Assembly (NCBI GenBank): GCA_004562915.1
Contig: SFQZ01000006.1
Coordinates: 12,011-76,010 of the forward strand
DNA length: 64,000 nucleotides
Reading direction: 5' to 3'
Source of the DNA: a bacterium
Lineage (GTDB): Bacteria > Bacillota_A > Clostridia > Lachnospirales > Lachnospiraceae
Shown one piece after another: positions 53,104 to 62,209 of this stretch; within the stretch, counting starts at the first letter, position 1, and every line of letters begins with the position of its first letter. A program made the position numbers and the translations under genes. The notes below the pieces were generated by a model. It saw nothing but the letters and a program-made list of their open reading frames with translations. It made no database searches and had not been told where the DNA came from.

Positions 53104-53928
53104 ATGCAGATTAACAAAGATATAATTACGAAAGAAGCGGAAAAATTCATTACTCATATTTTTCTTTTGCCTGAGACGGAATCTGTACGGGTAAAAGATA
53201 TTGTGGTCAGAAAAGAGGAGAGTATATCTGAGAAACTGAAGAAAATGGTGGAAAAAAGCTACCATGACTGTTACAGTGATCTGGATTTGCATGTTACAGT
53301 CCGGATAAATCCCAGTGACCCGGTGACACCTTCAGAATATCTGAAACGACCAGACAGGTTTGGACTTGATGATGAGACCTGTCTGGGATTTGATTTTGTC
53401 AGCGAAAACAGAATGTATCGCATGGTCCTGAGAAATGGAGTGCGATATGATATGGGGATTGATTTTGTATATGATGACAAAGCAGGTATTATACAGTTGT
53501 TGCCTGTACAGACAAAAAACAGCAATCCAAACTGGCCTTTACAGAATGTGAATCGTTTTTGGTTCGTTCAGGTACAGGCATTGGGCAAACTGTATCGAAA
53601 GGATTATCTGATCGGAGATCATCTTGCCAATATGAATTTGAATGAAACACTGGTGCAGCAGATGGTTCTGAGAGACCTGAAATATGGTACCAACCATCAT
53701 AGATACGGGTATGAGGAGGAATTAACCTATCTGAAATACAAAAACGATTGCCCGATTCAAGCAGATCAAAAAGTTTTTCAGATGATTTCCGAAAAATTAT
53801 ATTGCGCTGCGTTAGCCTATGATGAGTTGACATCAGCATTTTATCCGGATTATCGAAAGAGAAGTCAGGATTATTTTGAACTCTGGAAATGCTATGAATA
53901 CAATCGGATAGTGAAAACAGATAAATAA
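53104..53928 (+). CDS. Aminoglycoside-type nucleotidyltransferase-like protein
   Basis: A 274-residue protein with the pol-beta-type motif CYSDLDLHVTV near residue 57, where the two Asp would bind metal, and a helical C-terminal half (ALGKLYRKDYLIGDHLANMN) as in the streptomycin/aminoglycoside 6-adenylyltransferase group. The glycine-serine segment normally preceding the Asp pair is degenerate (SYHDCYSD). Resistance is not implied: chromosomal members are widespread and uncharacterised. It starts 5 bases after the dehydrogenase gene and ends that operon. Confidence 0.7.
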   Translation: MQINKDIITKEAEKFITHIFLLPETESVRVKDIVVRKEESISEKLKKMVEKSYHDCYSDLDLHVTVRINPSDPVTPSEYLKRPDRFGLDDETCLGFDFVSENRMYRMVLRNGVRYDMGIDFVYDDKAGIIQLLPVQTKNSNPNWPLQNVNRFWFVQVQALGKLYRKDYLIGDHLANMNLNETLVQQMVLRDLKYGTNHHRYGYEEELTYLKYKNDCPIQADQKVFQMISEKLYCAALAYDELTSAFYPDYRKRSQDYFELWKCYEYNRIVKTDK

Positions 53929-53984
53929 TTCAGGGGATCAGTTGTGAGAATTATAAAAAGAAATATAAAATTTGGAAAAAGTGC

Positions 53985-54013
53985 TTGCATTATTTGAAGG
54001 TGTATGGTAATAT
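53985..54013 (+). promoter_or_regulatory. Promoter of the tRNA-Leu gene
   Basis: TTGCAT (53985-53990), 17 bases, TAATAT (54008-54013). A perfect 7-bp hairpin (CTGGTTT-TAGC-AAACCAG, 54019-54036) lies between it and the tRNA. Confidence 0.65.
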
Positions 54014-54041
54014 AAATTCTGGTTTTAGCAAACCAGGATTT

Positions 54042-54124
54042 GCCGCTGTGGCGGAATTGGCAGACGCACTTGACTCAAAATCAAGCGGTTAACAGCCGTG
54101 CCGGTTCGAGTCCGGCCAGCGGCA
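54042..54124 (+). tRNA. tRNA-Leu (anticodon CAA)
   Basis: Acceptor GCCGCTG pairs with CAGCGGC; the anticodon arm CTTGA-CTCAAAA-TCAAG gives anticodon CAA. The long variable arm (CGGTTAACAGCCG) is a leucine hallmark, and GGTTCGAGTCC is the T loop. Discriminator is A54124; CCA is not encoded. Confidence 0.96.
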
Positions 54125-54132
54125 CTCTTTAG

Positions 54133-54157
54133 AGCCCCGATTTTAGGGGCTTTTTTC
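54133..54157 (+). terminator. Terminator after tRNA-Leu
   Basis: AGCCCC pairs with GGGGCT across GATTTTA, followed by TTTTT. Confidence 0.88.
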
Positions 54158-54245
54158 ATTTTGTGTGATATCCCGTGTTGGAAGACTGAATAGATCTACA
54201 TAAAAATTTTAGATATTTTTCTCTTTCCTTTTTTGGAAAGTGTGC

Positions 54246-54251
54246 TATAAT
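54246..54251 (+). promoter_or_regulatory. Promoter -10 for tRNA-Val and tRNA-Gly
   Basis: TATAAT, 9 bases before the tRNA-Val gene. No clear -35 is seen (CTTTCC at the 17-base position). Confidence 0.45.
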
Positions 54252-54260
54252 AATGCCTAT

Positions 54261-54334
54261 GGAAGCATAGCTCAGCCGGGATGAGCGTTCGCCTCACACG
54301 CGAGAGGTCATGGGTTCGAGCCCCATTGCTTCCA
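54261..54334 (+). tRNA. tRNA-Val (anticodon CAC)
   Basis: Acceptor GGAAGCA pairs with TGCTTCC; the anticodon arm TTCGC-CTCACAC-GCGAG (one G-U pair) gives CAC. D arm GCTC/GAGC and T arm ATGGG-TTCGAGC-CCCAT are regular. Discriminator A; CCA is not encoded. Confidence 0.95.
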
Positions 54335-54340
54335 TCTTTT

Positions 54341-54411
54341 GCAGGTATAGTTCATTGGTAGAACACCAGCTTCCCAAGCTGGGGAGGCGGGTTCGATTCC
54401 CGTTACCTGCT
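54341..54411 (+). tRNA. tRNA-Gly (anticodon CCC)
   Basis: Acceptor GCAGGTA pairs with TACCTGC; the anticodon arm CCAGC-TTCCCAA-GCTGG gives CCC. D arm GTTC/GAAC and T loop TTCGATT are regular. Only 6 bases separate it from tRNA-Val, so the two are co-transcribed. Confidence 0.95.
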
Positions 54412-54414
54412 GTT

Positions 54415-54440
54415 AAAGTCCTGTAAAACGGGACTTTTTT
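54415..54440 (+). terminator. Terminator after tRNA-Gly
   Basis: AAGTCC-TG pairs with CG-GGACTT around AAAA, followed by TTTT. Confidence 0.8.
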
Positions 54441-54495
54441 CATATAACAGGAAAGTCATTATATTTTCCCATAATGCAAAAGCTAAGGAGGCTGT

Positions 54496-55425
54496 ATGAT
54501 TCTTGATATTATAGTTTTGATCGTAGGATTTGTACTACTGATAAAAGGCGCGGATTTTCTGGTTGTTGGAGCTTCCGGTATTGCCGAAAAATTCCATATT
54601 CCTCCGATTGTAATCGGATTAACGATCGTGGCATTCGGAACAAGCGCCCCTGAGGCGGCGATCAGTATATCTGCCGGGTTGAAAGGAGTCACAGGTATAT
54701 CGATCGGAAATGTACTTGGCAGTAATATTATCAATATTTTGCTGATCCTCGGAATTACGGCCTGTATTGTACCTCTGAAGGTGGAAAAAAATACTATCTG
54801 GAGAGAAATACCTTTTACTATAGGCATTACGGTATTATTGGTAGTTATGGGAGCAATATTCGGGGAAGTCGGATTTTTCACAGGGTGTATATTCTGGATT
54901 TTATTTATAGGTTTTCTGGTATATCTGTTTCGAATGGCAATGAAGAATCAGGAAGAAGTTGTGGAATGCCCTCATAAGAGGCAGCCTGTATGGGTACTTG
55001 CCCTGGTGACCGTGATCGGTCTGGCAGCCATCATACTGGGAAGTAATATGACGGTTGACAGTGCTTCCAATATTGCGTCAAGACTGGGGATGAGTGATCG
55101 TCTGATTGGTTTGACAATTGTAGCATTTGGAACTTCGCTTCCAGAGCTGGTGACTTCTATCACAGCGGCACGAAAGAATAATGTGGATATTGCTATTGGA
55201 AATATTGTGGGAAGTAATATCTTCAATATTCTGTTTGTACTGGGAACGACTTGTCTGGTGACAACGGTACCGTACGCATCCAAATTCCTGATTGACGGAA
55301 TTGTATGTATTGGTGCGGCAGTGCTTCTGTGGCTTTGCGTGGTAAAAACAAAAGAATTGAAACGATGGGGCGGAGCTTTATTTTTGATTTGTTATGCGGG
55401 ATATTTTGTATATTTGTTGATGTGA
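54496..55425 (+). CDS. Calcium/sodium antiporter (CaCA family, YrbG-like)
   Basis: Inner membrane exchanger of 309 residues with about ten membrane segments. The two inverted alpha repeats are easy to see: VAFGTSAPEAAISISAGL with GNVLGSNIINI in the first half, and VAFGTSLPELVTSITAA with GNIVGSNIFNI in the second; the Glu in each PE pair binds the cation. CTAAGGAGG precedes ATG 54496. Confidence 0.95.
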   Translation: MILDIIVLIVGFVLLIKGADFLVVGASGIAEKFHIPPIVIGLTIVAFGTSAPEAAISISAGLKGVTGISIGNVLGSNIINILLILGITACIVPLKVEKNTIWREIPFTIGITVLLVVMGAIFGEVGFFTGCIFWILFIGFLVYLFRMAMKNQEEVVECPHKRQPVWVLALVTVIGLAAIILGSNMTVDSASNIASRLGMSDRLIGLTIVAFGTSLPELVTSITAARKNNVDIAIGNIVGSNIFNILFVLGTTCLVTTVPYASKFLIDGIVCIGAAVLLWLCVVKTKELKRWGGALFLICYAGYFVYLLM

Positions 55426-55472
55426 TCCGCTAAGTAAAAGATTCATTTTTTAGAGAAATGGAGGAAAAAAAT

Positions 55473-55991
55473 ATGAATGAAACATTACAGACATTAAAAA
55501 ACAGAAGAAGCGTGAGATCTTATCTTCCGGAACAGATTAAAGATGAAGAACTGCAGCAGATTCTTGAAGCAGGTATCTATGCACCTACCGGTATGGGAGC
55601 TCAGTCTCCAATCATAGTTGTCGTTCAGGACAAAGAGACGATTGCGTACCTTTCAAAGCTGAATGCGGCTGTGATGGGAAGTACGTCTGATCCGTTTTAT
55701 GGTGCGCCTACGGTAGTTGTAGTATTGGCAGACAGAAGCAGAGGTACCTGTGTGGAGGATGGCAGCCTTGTAATTGGCAACATGCTGAATGCGGCAGCTT
55801 CTCTGGGCGTAGGTTCCTGTTGGATCCACAGAGCGAAAGAAGTATTTGATACACCTGAAGGCAAAGCGCTTCTTGAAAAATGGGGAATTCAGGGAGATTA
55901 CGTAGGAGTTGGAAATTGTATTCTCGGATATGCAAAAGGAGAAATTCCCGCAGCTAAACCAAGAAAAGAAAATTATATTTACCGGGTATGA
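55473..55991 (+). CDS. Nitroreductase-family FMN protein
   Basis: A 172-residue flavin oxidoreductase. The N-terminal RRSVRSYLPEQI is the phosphate-binding Arg segment of FMN, GIYAPTGMGAQSP follows, and GVGSCWIH and YAKGE lie toward the C-terminus. The substrate is unknown. ATG 55473 is preferred over the in-frame ATG 55458, because GGAGG lies between the two. Confidence 0.9.
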   Translation: MNETLQTLKNRRSVRSYLPEQIKDEELQQILEAGIYAPTGMGAQSPIIVVVQDKETIAYLSKLNAAVMGSTSDPFYGAPTVVVVLADRSRGTCVEDGSLVIGNMLNAAASLGVGSCWIHRAKEVFDTPEGKALLEKWGIQGDYVGVGNCILGYAKGEIPAAKPRKENYIYRV

Positions 55992-56023
55992 TCAAAGTCC
56001 GGGAATAACAAGGAGAAAGAACC

Positions 56024-56206
56024 ATGGCTGGAAAGACAAGCTGTGATACCTGCAGTAACTATGTATACGATGAAGAAAGTGAATGTTATTGCTGTGATAT
56101 CAATCTGGATGAGGACGAGATGTACCGGTTTTTGAGTGATACATTTTATAATTGTCCGTATTATCAGTTGGATGATGAATACCGGATTGTACGGAAACAG
56201 ATGTAA
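56024..56206 (+). CDS. Small cysteine-rich protein (DUF6472-like)
   Basis: A 60-residue acidic protein with Cys at 7, 10, 21, 23, 24 and 44, suitable for one metal site (CDTC, CYCC, CPYY). I associate the pattern with DUF6472, a small uncharacterised family common in Lachnospiraceae. ACAAGGAGAAAGAACC precedes the ATG. It is likely co-transcribed with the nitroreductase gene, 33 bases upstream. Confidence 0.75.
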   Translation: MAGKTSCDTCSNYVYDEESECYCCDINLDEDEMYRFLSDTFYNCPYYQLDDEYRIVRKQM

Positions 56207-56258
56207 AAGACAGGCATAAGACGGGTTCATTATTTTAATTGGCAAATGGAGGAATAAG

Positions 56259-56903
56259 ATGTATAAGTACAGAGATCAAAAAGAAATGAGAATGGCGATT
56301 AACGGCAGGATGATTACCATGTTGGCGGGTATTTTTATTGTCACTACGGCTATTTCCACAACGTTGCGATATGGGATAGGACTGCTGCAGTCTGCTTCGG
56401 AAGCTGCAAAAGGAACGGAAGATTTTGTAACTGTTTTGGAACAGCTGGGTGTAGGAGTTGGATTTATCCGGTTTGTTGCAGTGTTTTTATTGCTGACGAC
56501 TATGTTTGAAGTTTTTGTAGGTGTCTTTGCGGCGCGATTGTCCAATCGCCTGGATAAAGCACAGCTGACTTTTAAACTGAGTATTGCACTGCTTGTGGTT
56601 GAGGTAATTTTGCTTGTACTGATGCTTAGAACACAGATGATGCTGCTGTCAAATCTTCTGATGCCATGCTGTCTGATCTGGGGAACTTCTCAGCTTAGAA
56701 AGCTTTCAAAACTATACCCAGACCGTACTTTTGCCGTGGAACCAAAACAAAGGGAAAAACGGAAAAAAGGTGAAAAATCACAGGCTCAGTCTCAGCCACA
56801 GAAAAAAAGTCTGATGGATCGTGCTATGACACAGGCCAGAGAAGATGTAGTCTGGCCGCCTGTGGGGGAAACCGTGACAGAAGAAAAAACGCAAGATAAT
56901 TGA
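56259..56903 (+). CDS. Unknown membrane protein with four predicted membrane segments
   Basis: A 214-residue protein. Hydrophobic stretches are seen at about 18-42, 68-92, 103-123 and 126-146, followed by a basic and then mixed-charge cytoplasmic tail of about 65 residues (KQREKRKKGEKSQAQSQPQ). No family was recognised. ATGGAGGAATAAG precedes the ATG. It ends the small unit that starts with the nitroreductase gene. Confidence 0.75.
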   Translation: MYKYRDQKEMRMAINGRMITMLAGIFIVTTAISTTLRYGIGLLQSASEAAKGTEDFVTVLEQLGVGVGFIRFVAVFLLLTTMFEVFVGVFAARLSNRLDKAQLTFKLSIALLVVEVILLVLMLRTQMMLLSNLLMPCCLIWGTSQLRKLSKLYPDRTFAVEPKQREKRKKGEKSQAQSQPQKKSLMDRAMTQAREDVVWPPVGETVTEEKTQDN

Positions 56904-56931
56904 CTATAAGGATGCAGTAGTAACGATAGAG

Positions 56932-56976
56932 TAAACCCCGGAGGGCAGAGAAAAACTCTGCGCTTCCGGGGTTTTT
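56932..56976 (+). terminator. Terminator after the unknown membrane protein
   Basis: AACCCCGGA pairs with TCCGGGGTT, with a second stem GCAGAG/CTCTGC inside; TTTTT follows. Confidence 0.9.
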
Positions 56977-57018
56977 CAAACAAACAAAATCGAGAACAAG
57001 CAGGATATGGAGGAAAAG

Positions 57019-58197
57019 ATGCGTTTTTTTCATTTATCAGATTTACATATAGGAAAACAATTTTATGGATATTCTCTACTGGAAGATCAGGAATGGATAT
57101 TAAAAGAAATATTGAGTCTGGTGAAAGAGAGGAAGCCGGATGCTGTGCTGATCGCAGGAGATATATATGATAAATCTGTGCCGTCAGCAGAAGCTGTAGC
57201 AGTACTGGATTGTTTTTTGACTGAACTTGCCGGGATACAGCCGTCGATTCCTGTAATGATCATAAGTGGAAATCATGATTCTCCGGAAAGGCTTGCTTTT
57301 GCAGGAGGGATTCTGGAAAACCAGCAGGTTTATATCTCAGGTCTTCCTCCGACAACACCGGAAGAATATTTGAAAAAGATTACTTTGGAGGATGAGTGGG
57401 GAAAGGTGGATTTCTGGCTGCTTCCCTATATGAAACCAGGATATGTAAGAAGAGTTTTTCCGGGAGATGAGCCGGAGACCTGTCAGGAGGCAGTGAGCCG
57501 GATGATAGACAGGGAAAAACTTGATACAGAAAAAAGAAATGTAATTCTCAGTCATCAGTTTTATATAGCGGGCGGTGTGGGACCAAAGCAAAGTGATTCA
57601 GAGACAATCGTAGTGGGCGGTTTGGATCAGGTGGATATAAAATGTCTGGATGGATTTGAATATGCAGCATTAGGACATATACATCGTCCTCAGCTGATGG
57701 GGAAACTGTCTGTGCGATATTGTGGAACGCCGCTTAAATATTCTGTCAGTGAATGGAATCAGGAAAAATCTTTGACAGAAGTAGAACTGAGAGAAAAAGG
57801 CAGTCAGCCCATAATCACACAGATTCCGTTGCATCCTCTGCGGGATGTAAAGATTATTCGAGGAAAACTGGAGAGTATTATATGTGAAGCTGAGAAAGGA
57901 AAATCATCGGAAGAAAAGATATGTCAGGATTATGTGAGTGTGGTGCTTACGGATGAACAGGATCCCTATCAGCCGAAAGAACGTCTGGAAGCTATATTTC
58001 CACAGATTCTTGAGGTGCGGATGGACAATTCCCGAACAAATAGTCAGGAATGGATGGAGAAAGAGAAGGATACTGTTACAGATCCGCGGGAAGTGTTTCA
58101 GAGATTTTTTCAGCAGATGCAAGGGCGACAGATGGATGAAGAAGAGCAGCAGATTCTGGAAGATGTATTTGCAAGGGTAGAGGAGGAGAGCAGATGA
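57019..58197 (+). CDS. sbcD: Nuclease SbcCD subunit D
   Basis: Mre11-like nuclease subunit that cuts hairpins and protein-blocked DNA ends together with SbcC. Metal-binding motifs appear in order: HLSDLHIGK (Asp8, His10), GDIYDKS, SGNHDSPERL, SHQFYIAGG and LGHIHRPQ. ATG 57019, 5 bases after GGAGG, gives 392 residues; the in-frame ATG 57007 lies before the binding site. Confidence 0.96.
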   Translation: MRFFHLSDLHIGKQFYGYSLLEDQEWILKEILSLVKERKPDAVLIAGDIYDKSVPSAEAVAVLDCFLTELAGIQPSIPVMIISGNHDSPERLAFAGGILENQQVYISGLPPTTPEEYLKKITLEDEWGKVDFWLLPYMKPGYVRRVFPGDEPETCQEAVSRMIDREKLDTEKRNVILSHQFYIAGGVGPKQSDSETIVVGGLDQVDIKCLDGFEYAALGHIHRPQLMGKLSVRYCGTPLKYSVSEWNQEKSLTEVELREKGSQPIITQIPLHPLRDVKIIRGKLESIICEAEKGKSSEEKICQDYVSVVLTDEQDPYQPKERLEAIFPQILEVRMDNSRTNSQEWMEKEKDTVTDPREVFQRFFQQMQGRQMDEEEQQILEDVFARVEEESR

Positions 58198-60956
58198 AAC
58201 CTGTATACTTAAAAATGTCGGCTTTTGGATCCTATGCCCGGGAAACGATTATTGATTTTAGAAAGGTAAATCAAGGGGTATTTTTGATTACAGGAGATAC
58301 CGGTTCCGGAAAGACTACAATCTTTGATGCTATCACCTATGCTCTTTATGGGCAGACCAGTGGAGGCAGAAGAGAAGGGGCCATGATGAGAAGTCAGTAT
58401 GCCGAGCTTACTACGAAAACATTTGTGGAACTGGAATTTGAGAGTAAAGGTCAGACATATAAAGTAATCAGAAATCCTGAATATGAAAGAGAAAGCAAAA
58501 GAAAAAATAAAGATGGAGAACGGACGACAACGAAAGAAAAAGCGGGTGTGGAGTTGTATCTTCCGGATGGAAGTCTGTACCATGGAAACCGGCAGGAAAT
58601 AAACCGTAAGCTGGCAGAAATCCTGGGAGTAGATGCCAGACAGTTTACGCAGATTGCCATGATCGCTCAGGGGGATTTTTTGAGATTGCTTCTGGCTAAA
58701 TCAGATGAGAGAAAAGAGATTTTTTCAAAAATATTTGATACAAAGATTTTCTGGAAAATACAGGAAGAACTGAAAAATATGGCAAAGCAACTTTATATTG
58801 GGCTGGAAGACAATCGGAAAGCCTGTTTTCGGGAAATAGAGCAGTTGGCAGATGGCATGGCGAACAGGGAAAATGATGATCAGGACGGAGATAGAAATAG
58901 GGGTATTTTTATAGAGACGCTGCGGATGATACTGGAAGGAGATTCCCGGGAACCGGATCTGGAAAGTGCGATAAAGACGGCCGAGCAGCTGACAGCATTG
59001 GATCAGAAAGATTACGAAGAACTGCAGGCTCGGGGAAAGCAAAGTACCAGGCAGCTGGAGAATCAAAACAGAATCTATAGTCTTGCCAGAGAGAGGAATG
59101 CACAATATCAGGAACTGGAAAAGGTCAGAGCAGACTGGGATGTTCTGGAAAGTGGAAAAGAGCAGTGGAATCAGAAAAATGATTTACTGGAATGGAGTAA
59201 GAAGGCCCAACTTGTTCAGCCGTTGGAGCAGGCATATCTGCAAGCCGGCAAAAACCTGCAGGAAACACAGGTAAGACTGGAAAAATTGCAGAAATGGTTT
59301 GCAGTTCACGGACAGGATAGAGAAAAGAAAGAGCTACAGCTGGAAAAATGGAAAGAATTTCAGAAAAAACTGAATGATAAAGAACTACCGGTTCTGAATC
59401 GTCTCAGACAGTCACTGGAACAATACAGTGGACTTCAGTCCAGATTACAAAGCGCAGCAAGGCTGGAAAAACAACGTAAAAATTGTCAGGCATTGTATCA
59501 AGCTGCTGAAGCACGTTATCTGAAGCTGGCAACAGACTACGAACAGATGTATCAGGCATATTTTCGTGAGCAGGCGGGAATTCTGGCACAAGAATTGAAA
59601 GAGGGGATCCCCTGTCCTGTCTGTGGTTCCCGGGAGCATCCGCAGAAAGCAGTGCTTTCTGAACACGCACCCAACAGGGAGCAGGTGGAAAGTATGAAAA
59701 AAGATCGCGATCTGGCGGAACGCAAAAGAGAAGAGGAGCAAAAAAAGCTCCTGGATAGTACCGGAAAAATGGAGCAGGAGATGGCAGTGATCCGTGAGAT
59801 GGAAAGGCAGCTTCTGGGCGAAGAGAAGCAGGAAGTTTCTCTGGAACAGATCCGTCAGCGATGGGAGGCTTGGGAGAAAAAAGCACAGGAAAGACTTATA
59901 AAAGGTCAGACGCAGATCGATGATACAACCAGAAAACTGGAAGAGAGCAGTAAAAGTTACCAGAAAGCCGTTCAGGAGGAAAGTCAGAGGAAGGGTCAGT
60001 TGGAAGAAAATGAAAAACTTCTGAAAGCACAAAAGGAGCTTTTGGAAAAAGCAGAGAAAAAGTTCCTGCAAACTGTTGAGAGACAGGGATTTTCGGATGA
60101 AGAGCATTACAGACGATGTCGGATGGATAAGCGGGAGATGGAACGTCTGGAAAAAGAGCTGACAGCTTTTAAGAACAGAAAAATAGAAACAGAACAGAAA
60201 AAGAAGATTCTTGAAAAGCAGCTGGAAGGAAAAGAAAGACCAGAACTGGAGCGAATCGGTCAGGAACTGGAAAGACTGAGAAATGAACAAAAACATCTGG
60301 AAAAAGAACTGAGACAGGTATACAGCAGACGGGAGAAAAACCGCACAGCGTACAAAAAGCTCTGCAATCTGGCAGATGAAAGAAAGACCCTTAGAAGCCA
60401 CTATGAAAAAGTTGGAAATATCAGCAGAACAGCAAATGGAAACCTGAGTGGAAATGTAAAAATAGATTTTGAATCTTATATGCAGAGGCAATACTTTGAA
60501 CAGATGATTGCCTGTGCCAACCATCATTTGCAGAAGATGGCAGCAGGACAATTCCTTCTGAGATGTCGGAGCCTTGAAAATCTTTCTACACAGGGGAATG
60601 CAGGGCTGGATCTTGATGTCTACAGTATGGTTACAGGAAAAGTCCGGGATGTAAAAACACTTTCCGGCGGGGAATCCTTTATGGCAGCTCTGTCGCTGGC
60701 ATTGGGAATGACGGATGTGATTACACGAACAACAGGAGCAGTCCGCATGGAAACTCTTTTTATTGATGAGGGATTTGGATCGCTGGATGAGAATTCCAGG
60801 GAGCAGGCAATACGTATTTTACAGGGACTGGCAGGAGGAAATCGTCTGGTGGGAATTATTTCGCATGTGACAGAACTGAAAGATCAAATTGAGCAGCAGC
60901 TGGTAGTGACAAAAACCAGGACAGGAAGCCAGGCCGCATGGGGAAAGAACATTTAG
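58194..60956 (+). CDS. sbcC: Nuclease SbcCD subunit C (Rad50-like ATPase)
   Basis: SMC-like ATPase of 920 residues, somewhat shorter than E. coli SbcC. Walker A is GDTGSGKT (residues 34-41). Two long coiled-coil arms surround the zinc hook CPVC at Cys474-Cys477. The ABC signature LSGGES is at 823-828 and Walker B FIDEG near 856-860. The ATG overlaps the sbcD stop codon (ATGA), which implies coupled synthesis of both subunits. Confidence 0.96.
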   Translation: MKPVYLKMSAFGSYARETIIDFRKVNQGVFLITGDTGSGKTTIFDAITYALYGQTSGGRREGAMMRSQYAELTTKTFVELEFESKGQTYKVIRNPEYERESKRKNKDGERTTTKEKAGVELYLPDGSLYHGNRQEINRKLAEILGVDARQFTQIAMIAQGDFLRLLLAKSDERKEIFSKIFDTKIFWKIQEELKNMAKQLYIGLEDNRKACFREIEQLADGMANRENDDQDGDRNRGIFIETLRMILEGDSREPDLESAIKTAEQLTALDQKDYEELQARGKQSTRQLENQNRIYSLARERNAQYQELEKVRADWDVLESGKEQWNQKNDLLEWSKKAQLVQPLEQAYLQAGKNLQETQVRLEKLQKWFAVHGQDREKKELQLEKWKEFQKKLNDKELPVLNRLRQSLEQYSGLQSRLQSAARLEKQRKNCQALYQAAEARYLKLATDYEQMYQAYFREQAGILAQELKEGIPCPVCGSREHPQKAVLSEHAPNREQVESMKKDRDLAERKREEEQKKLLDSTGKMEQEMAVIREMERQLLGEEKQEVSLEQIRQRWEAWEKKAQERLIKGQTQIDDTTRKLEESSKSYQKAVQEESQRKGQLEENEKLLKAQKELLEKAEKKFLQTVERQGFSDEEHYRRCRMDKREMERLEKELTAFKNRKIETEQKKKILEKQLEGKERPELERIGQELERLRNEQKHLEKELRQVYSRREKNRTAYKKLCNLADERKTLRSHYEKVGNISRTANGNLSGNVKIDFESYMQRQYFEQMIACANHHLQKMAAGQFLLRCRSLENLSTQGNAGLDLDVYSMVTGKVRDVKTLSGGESFMAALSLALGMTDVITRTTGAVRMETLFIDEGFGSLDENSREQAIRILQGLAGGNRLVGIISHVTELKDQIEQQLVVTKTRTGSQAAWGKNI

Positions 60957-61006
60957 AACAATAGAGAATCAATGGTTTATAGAAAGTGATTTCGGAGGTG
61001 TGGGTA

Positions 61007-62170
61007 TTGGAATTAAATAAAGACAATATGAAGAAAATCATGTTATTGATTGTATTTACTATTTTGGTATTTGTGGGAGTAAATAATCTTTCTACCGTAT
61101 GGGGATGCATTTCTCTGGTATTTCATATGCTGTTTCCCTTTATTATGGGATGTGCAATAGCCTTTATCATGAATCTTCCTATGCGAAGTATCGAAAAGCA
61201 TATTTTTCAGAGAGAAAAGTGGAAAGACAAAAAGTGGGTCAGTAAAATAGCAAGACCGGCCAGTCTTATTCTGGCACTCTTGATGATCATTGCGATTATT
61301 CTTCTGGTATTTTTTGTAGTGGTACCGCAGTTGAGTGATACGGTAATAGAACTGGGATATGATATCAGCCATTTCTGGCCAAAAGTTCAAAGATGGGCGA
61401 TTGCACTTTTCGATGATAATCCGGAAATTGCTAACTGGATCACAACGCTGGAAATTGACTGGGAAAGTATTATGCAGCAGGCGATCGGTTTTCTGAAGAC
61501 AGGAGCCGGAACACTTTTGGGTTCAACATTCAGCGTGGCAAAAGTAATTGTAAACTCCGTGACAAATTTTGCGATTGCTTTTGTATTTGCAATGTATATT
61601 CTTCTGCAAAAAGAAAAGCTTCAGGTCCAGAGCCGTAAAGTAATGTACGCATTTTTGCCGGAGAAAGTAGTGGAAACCATTTTGGATGTATGTAGGCTGG
61701 CAAATCGTACTTTTTCCAATTTTTTTACCGGTCAATGTGTGGAGGCCGTGATCCTTGGATGTTTGTTTGTCGTAGTAATGTCGATTTTGCGTTTCCCATA
61801 TGCTCTGCTGGTAGGTATTTTGATTGCGTTTACTGCTTTGATTCCCATATTCGGGGCTTTTATTGGATGTGCGGTGGGAACATTCCTTATTCTTATGGAA
61901 AACCCCATGCAGGCACTGGCATTTATCATAGTATTCCTGCTGTTACAGCAGATTGAAGGAAATCTGATCTATCCTCATGTGGTGGGAAATTCAGTGGGAC
62001 TTCCTTCCATATGGGTTCTGGTTGCGGTATCCCTGGGTGGCAGTCTGATGGGAGTTGTGGGAATGCTGGTATTTATTCCGCTGGTATCAGTGGTATATAC
62101 ACTGTTCAGAAAATATGTATACAGGAGGCTGAAAGAAAGAAAAGTTTTGTCAAAATGTGAAAAAGGATAA
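61007..62170 (+). CDS. AI-2E-family membrane protein
   Basis: A multi-pass membrane protein of 387 residues with about eight membrane segments. Family blocks include FTGQCVEAVILGCL, IPIFGAFIGCAVGTFLI and EGNLIYPHVVGNSVGLP. Characterised members export AI-2 or are Na/H antiporters, so the solute here is open. The start is TTG 61007, because GGAGG (60994-60998) lies 8 bases before it; no in-frame ATG has a site. Confidence 0.87.
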   Translation: MELNKDNMKKIMLLIVFTILVFVGVNNLSTVWGCISLVFHMLFPFIMGCAIAFIMNLPMRSIEKHIFQREKWKDKKWVSKIARPASLILALLMIIAIILLVFFVVVPQLSDTVIELGYDISHFWPKVQRWAIALFDDNPEIANWITTLEIDWESIMQQAIGFLKTGAGTLLGSTFSVAKVIVNSVTNFAIAFVFAMYILLQKEKLQVQSRKVMYAFLPEKVVETILDVCRLANRTFSNFFTGQCVEAVILGCLFVVVMSILRFPYALLVGILIAFTALIPIFGAFIGCAVGTFLILMENPMQALAFIIVFLLLQQIEGNLIYPHVVGNSVGLPSIWVLVAVSLGGSLMGVVGMLVFIPLVSVVYTLFRKYVYRRLKERKVLSKCEKG

Positions 62171-62209
62171 AGAAAATATCATATAATAAACAGACAGGAG
62201 AGAAACAGA

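Noticed and set aside
53104..53928. Acquired aminoglycoside resistance gene
   Set aside because: The motif is degenerate, the base composition matches the neighbours and it is the third gene of a metabolic operon; it is better called a chromosomal nucleotidyltransferase-like protein.
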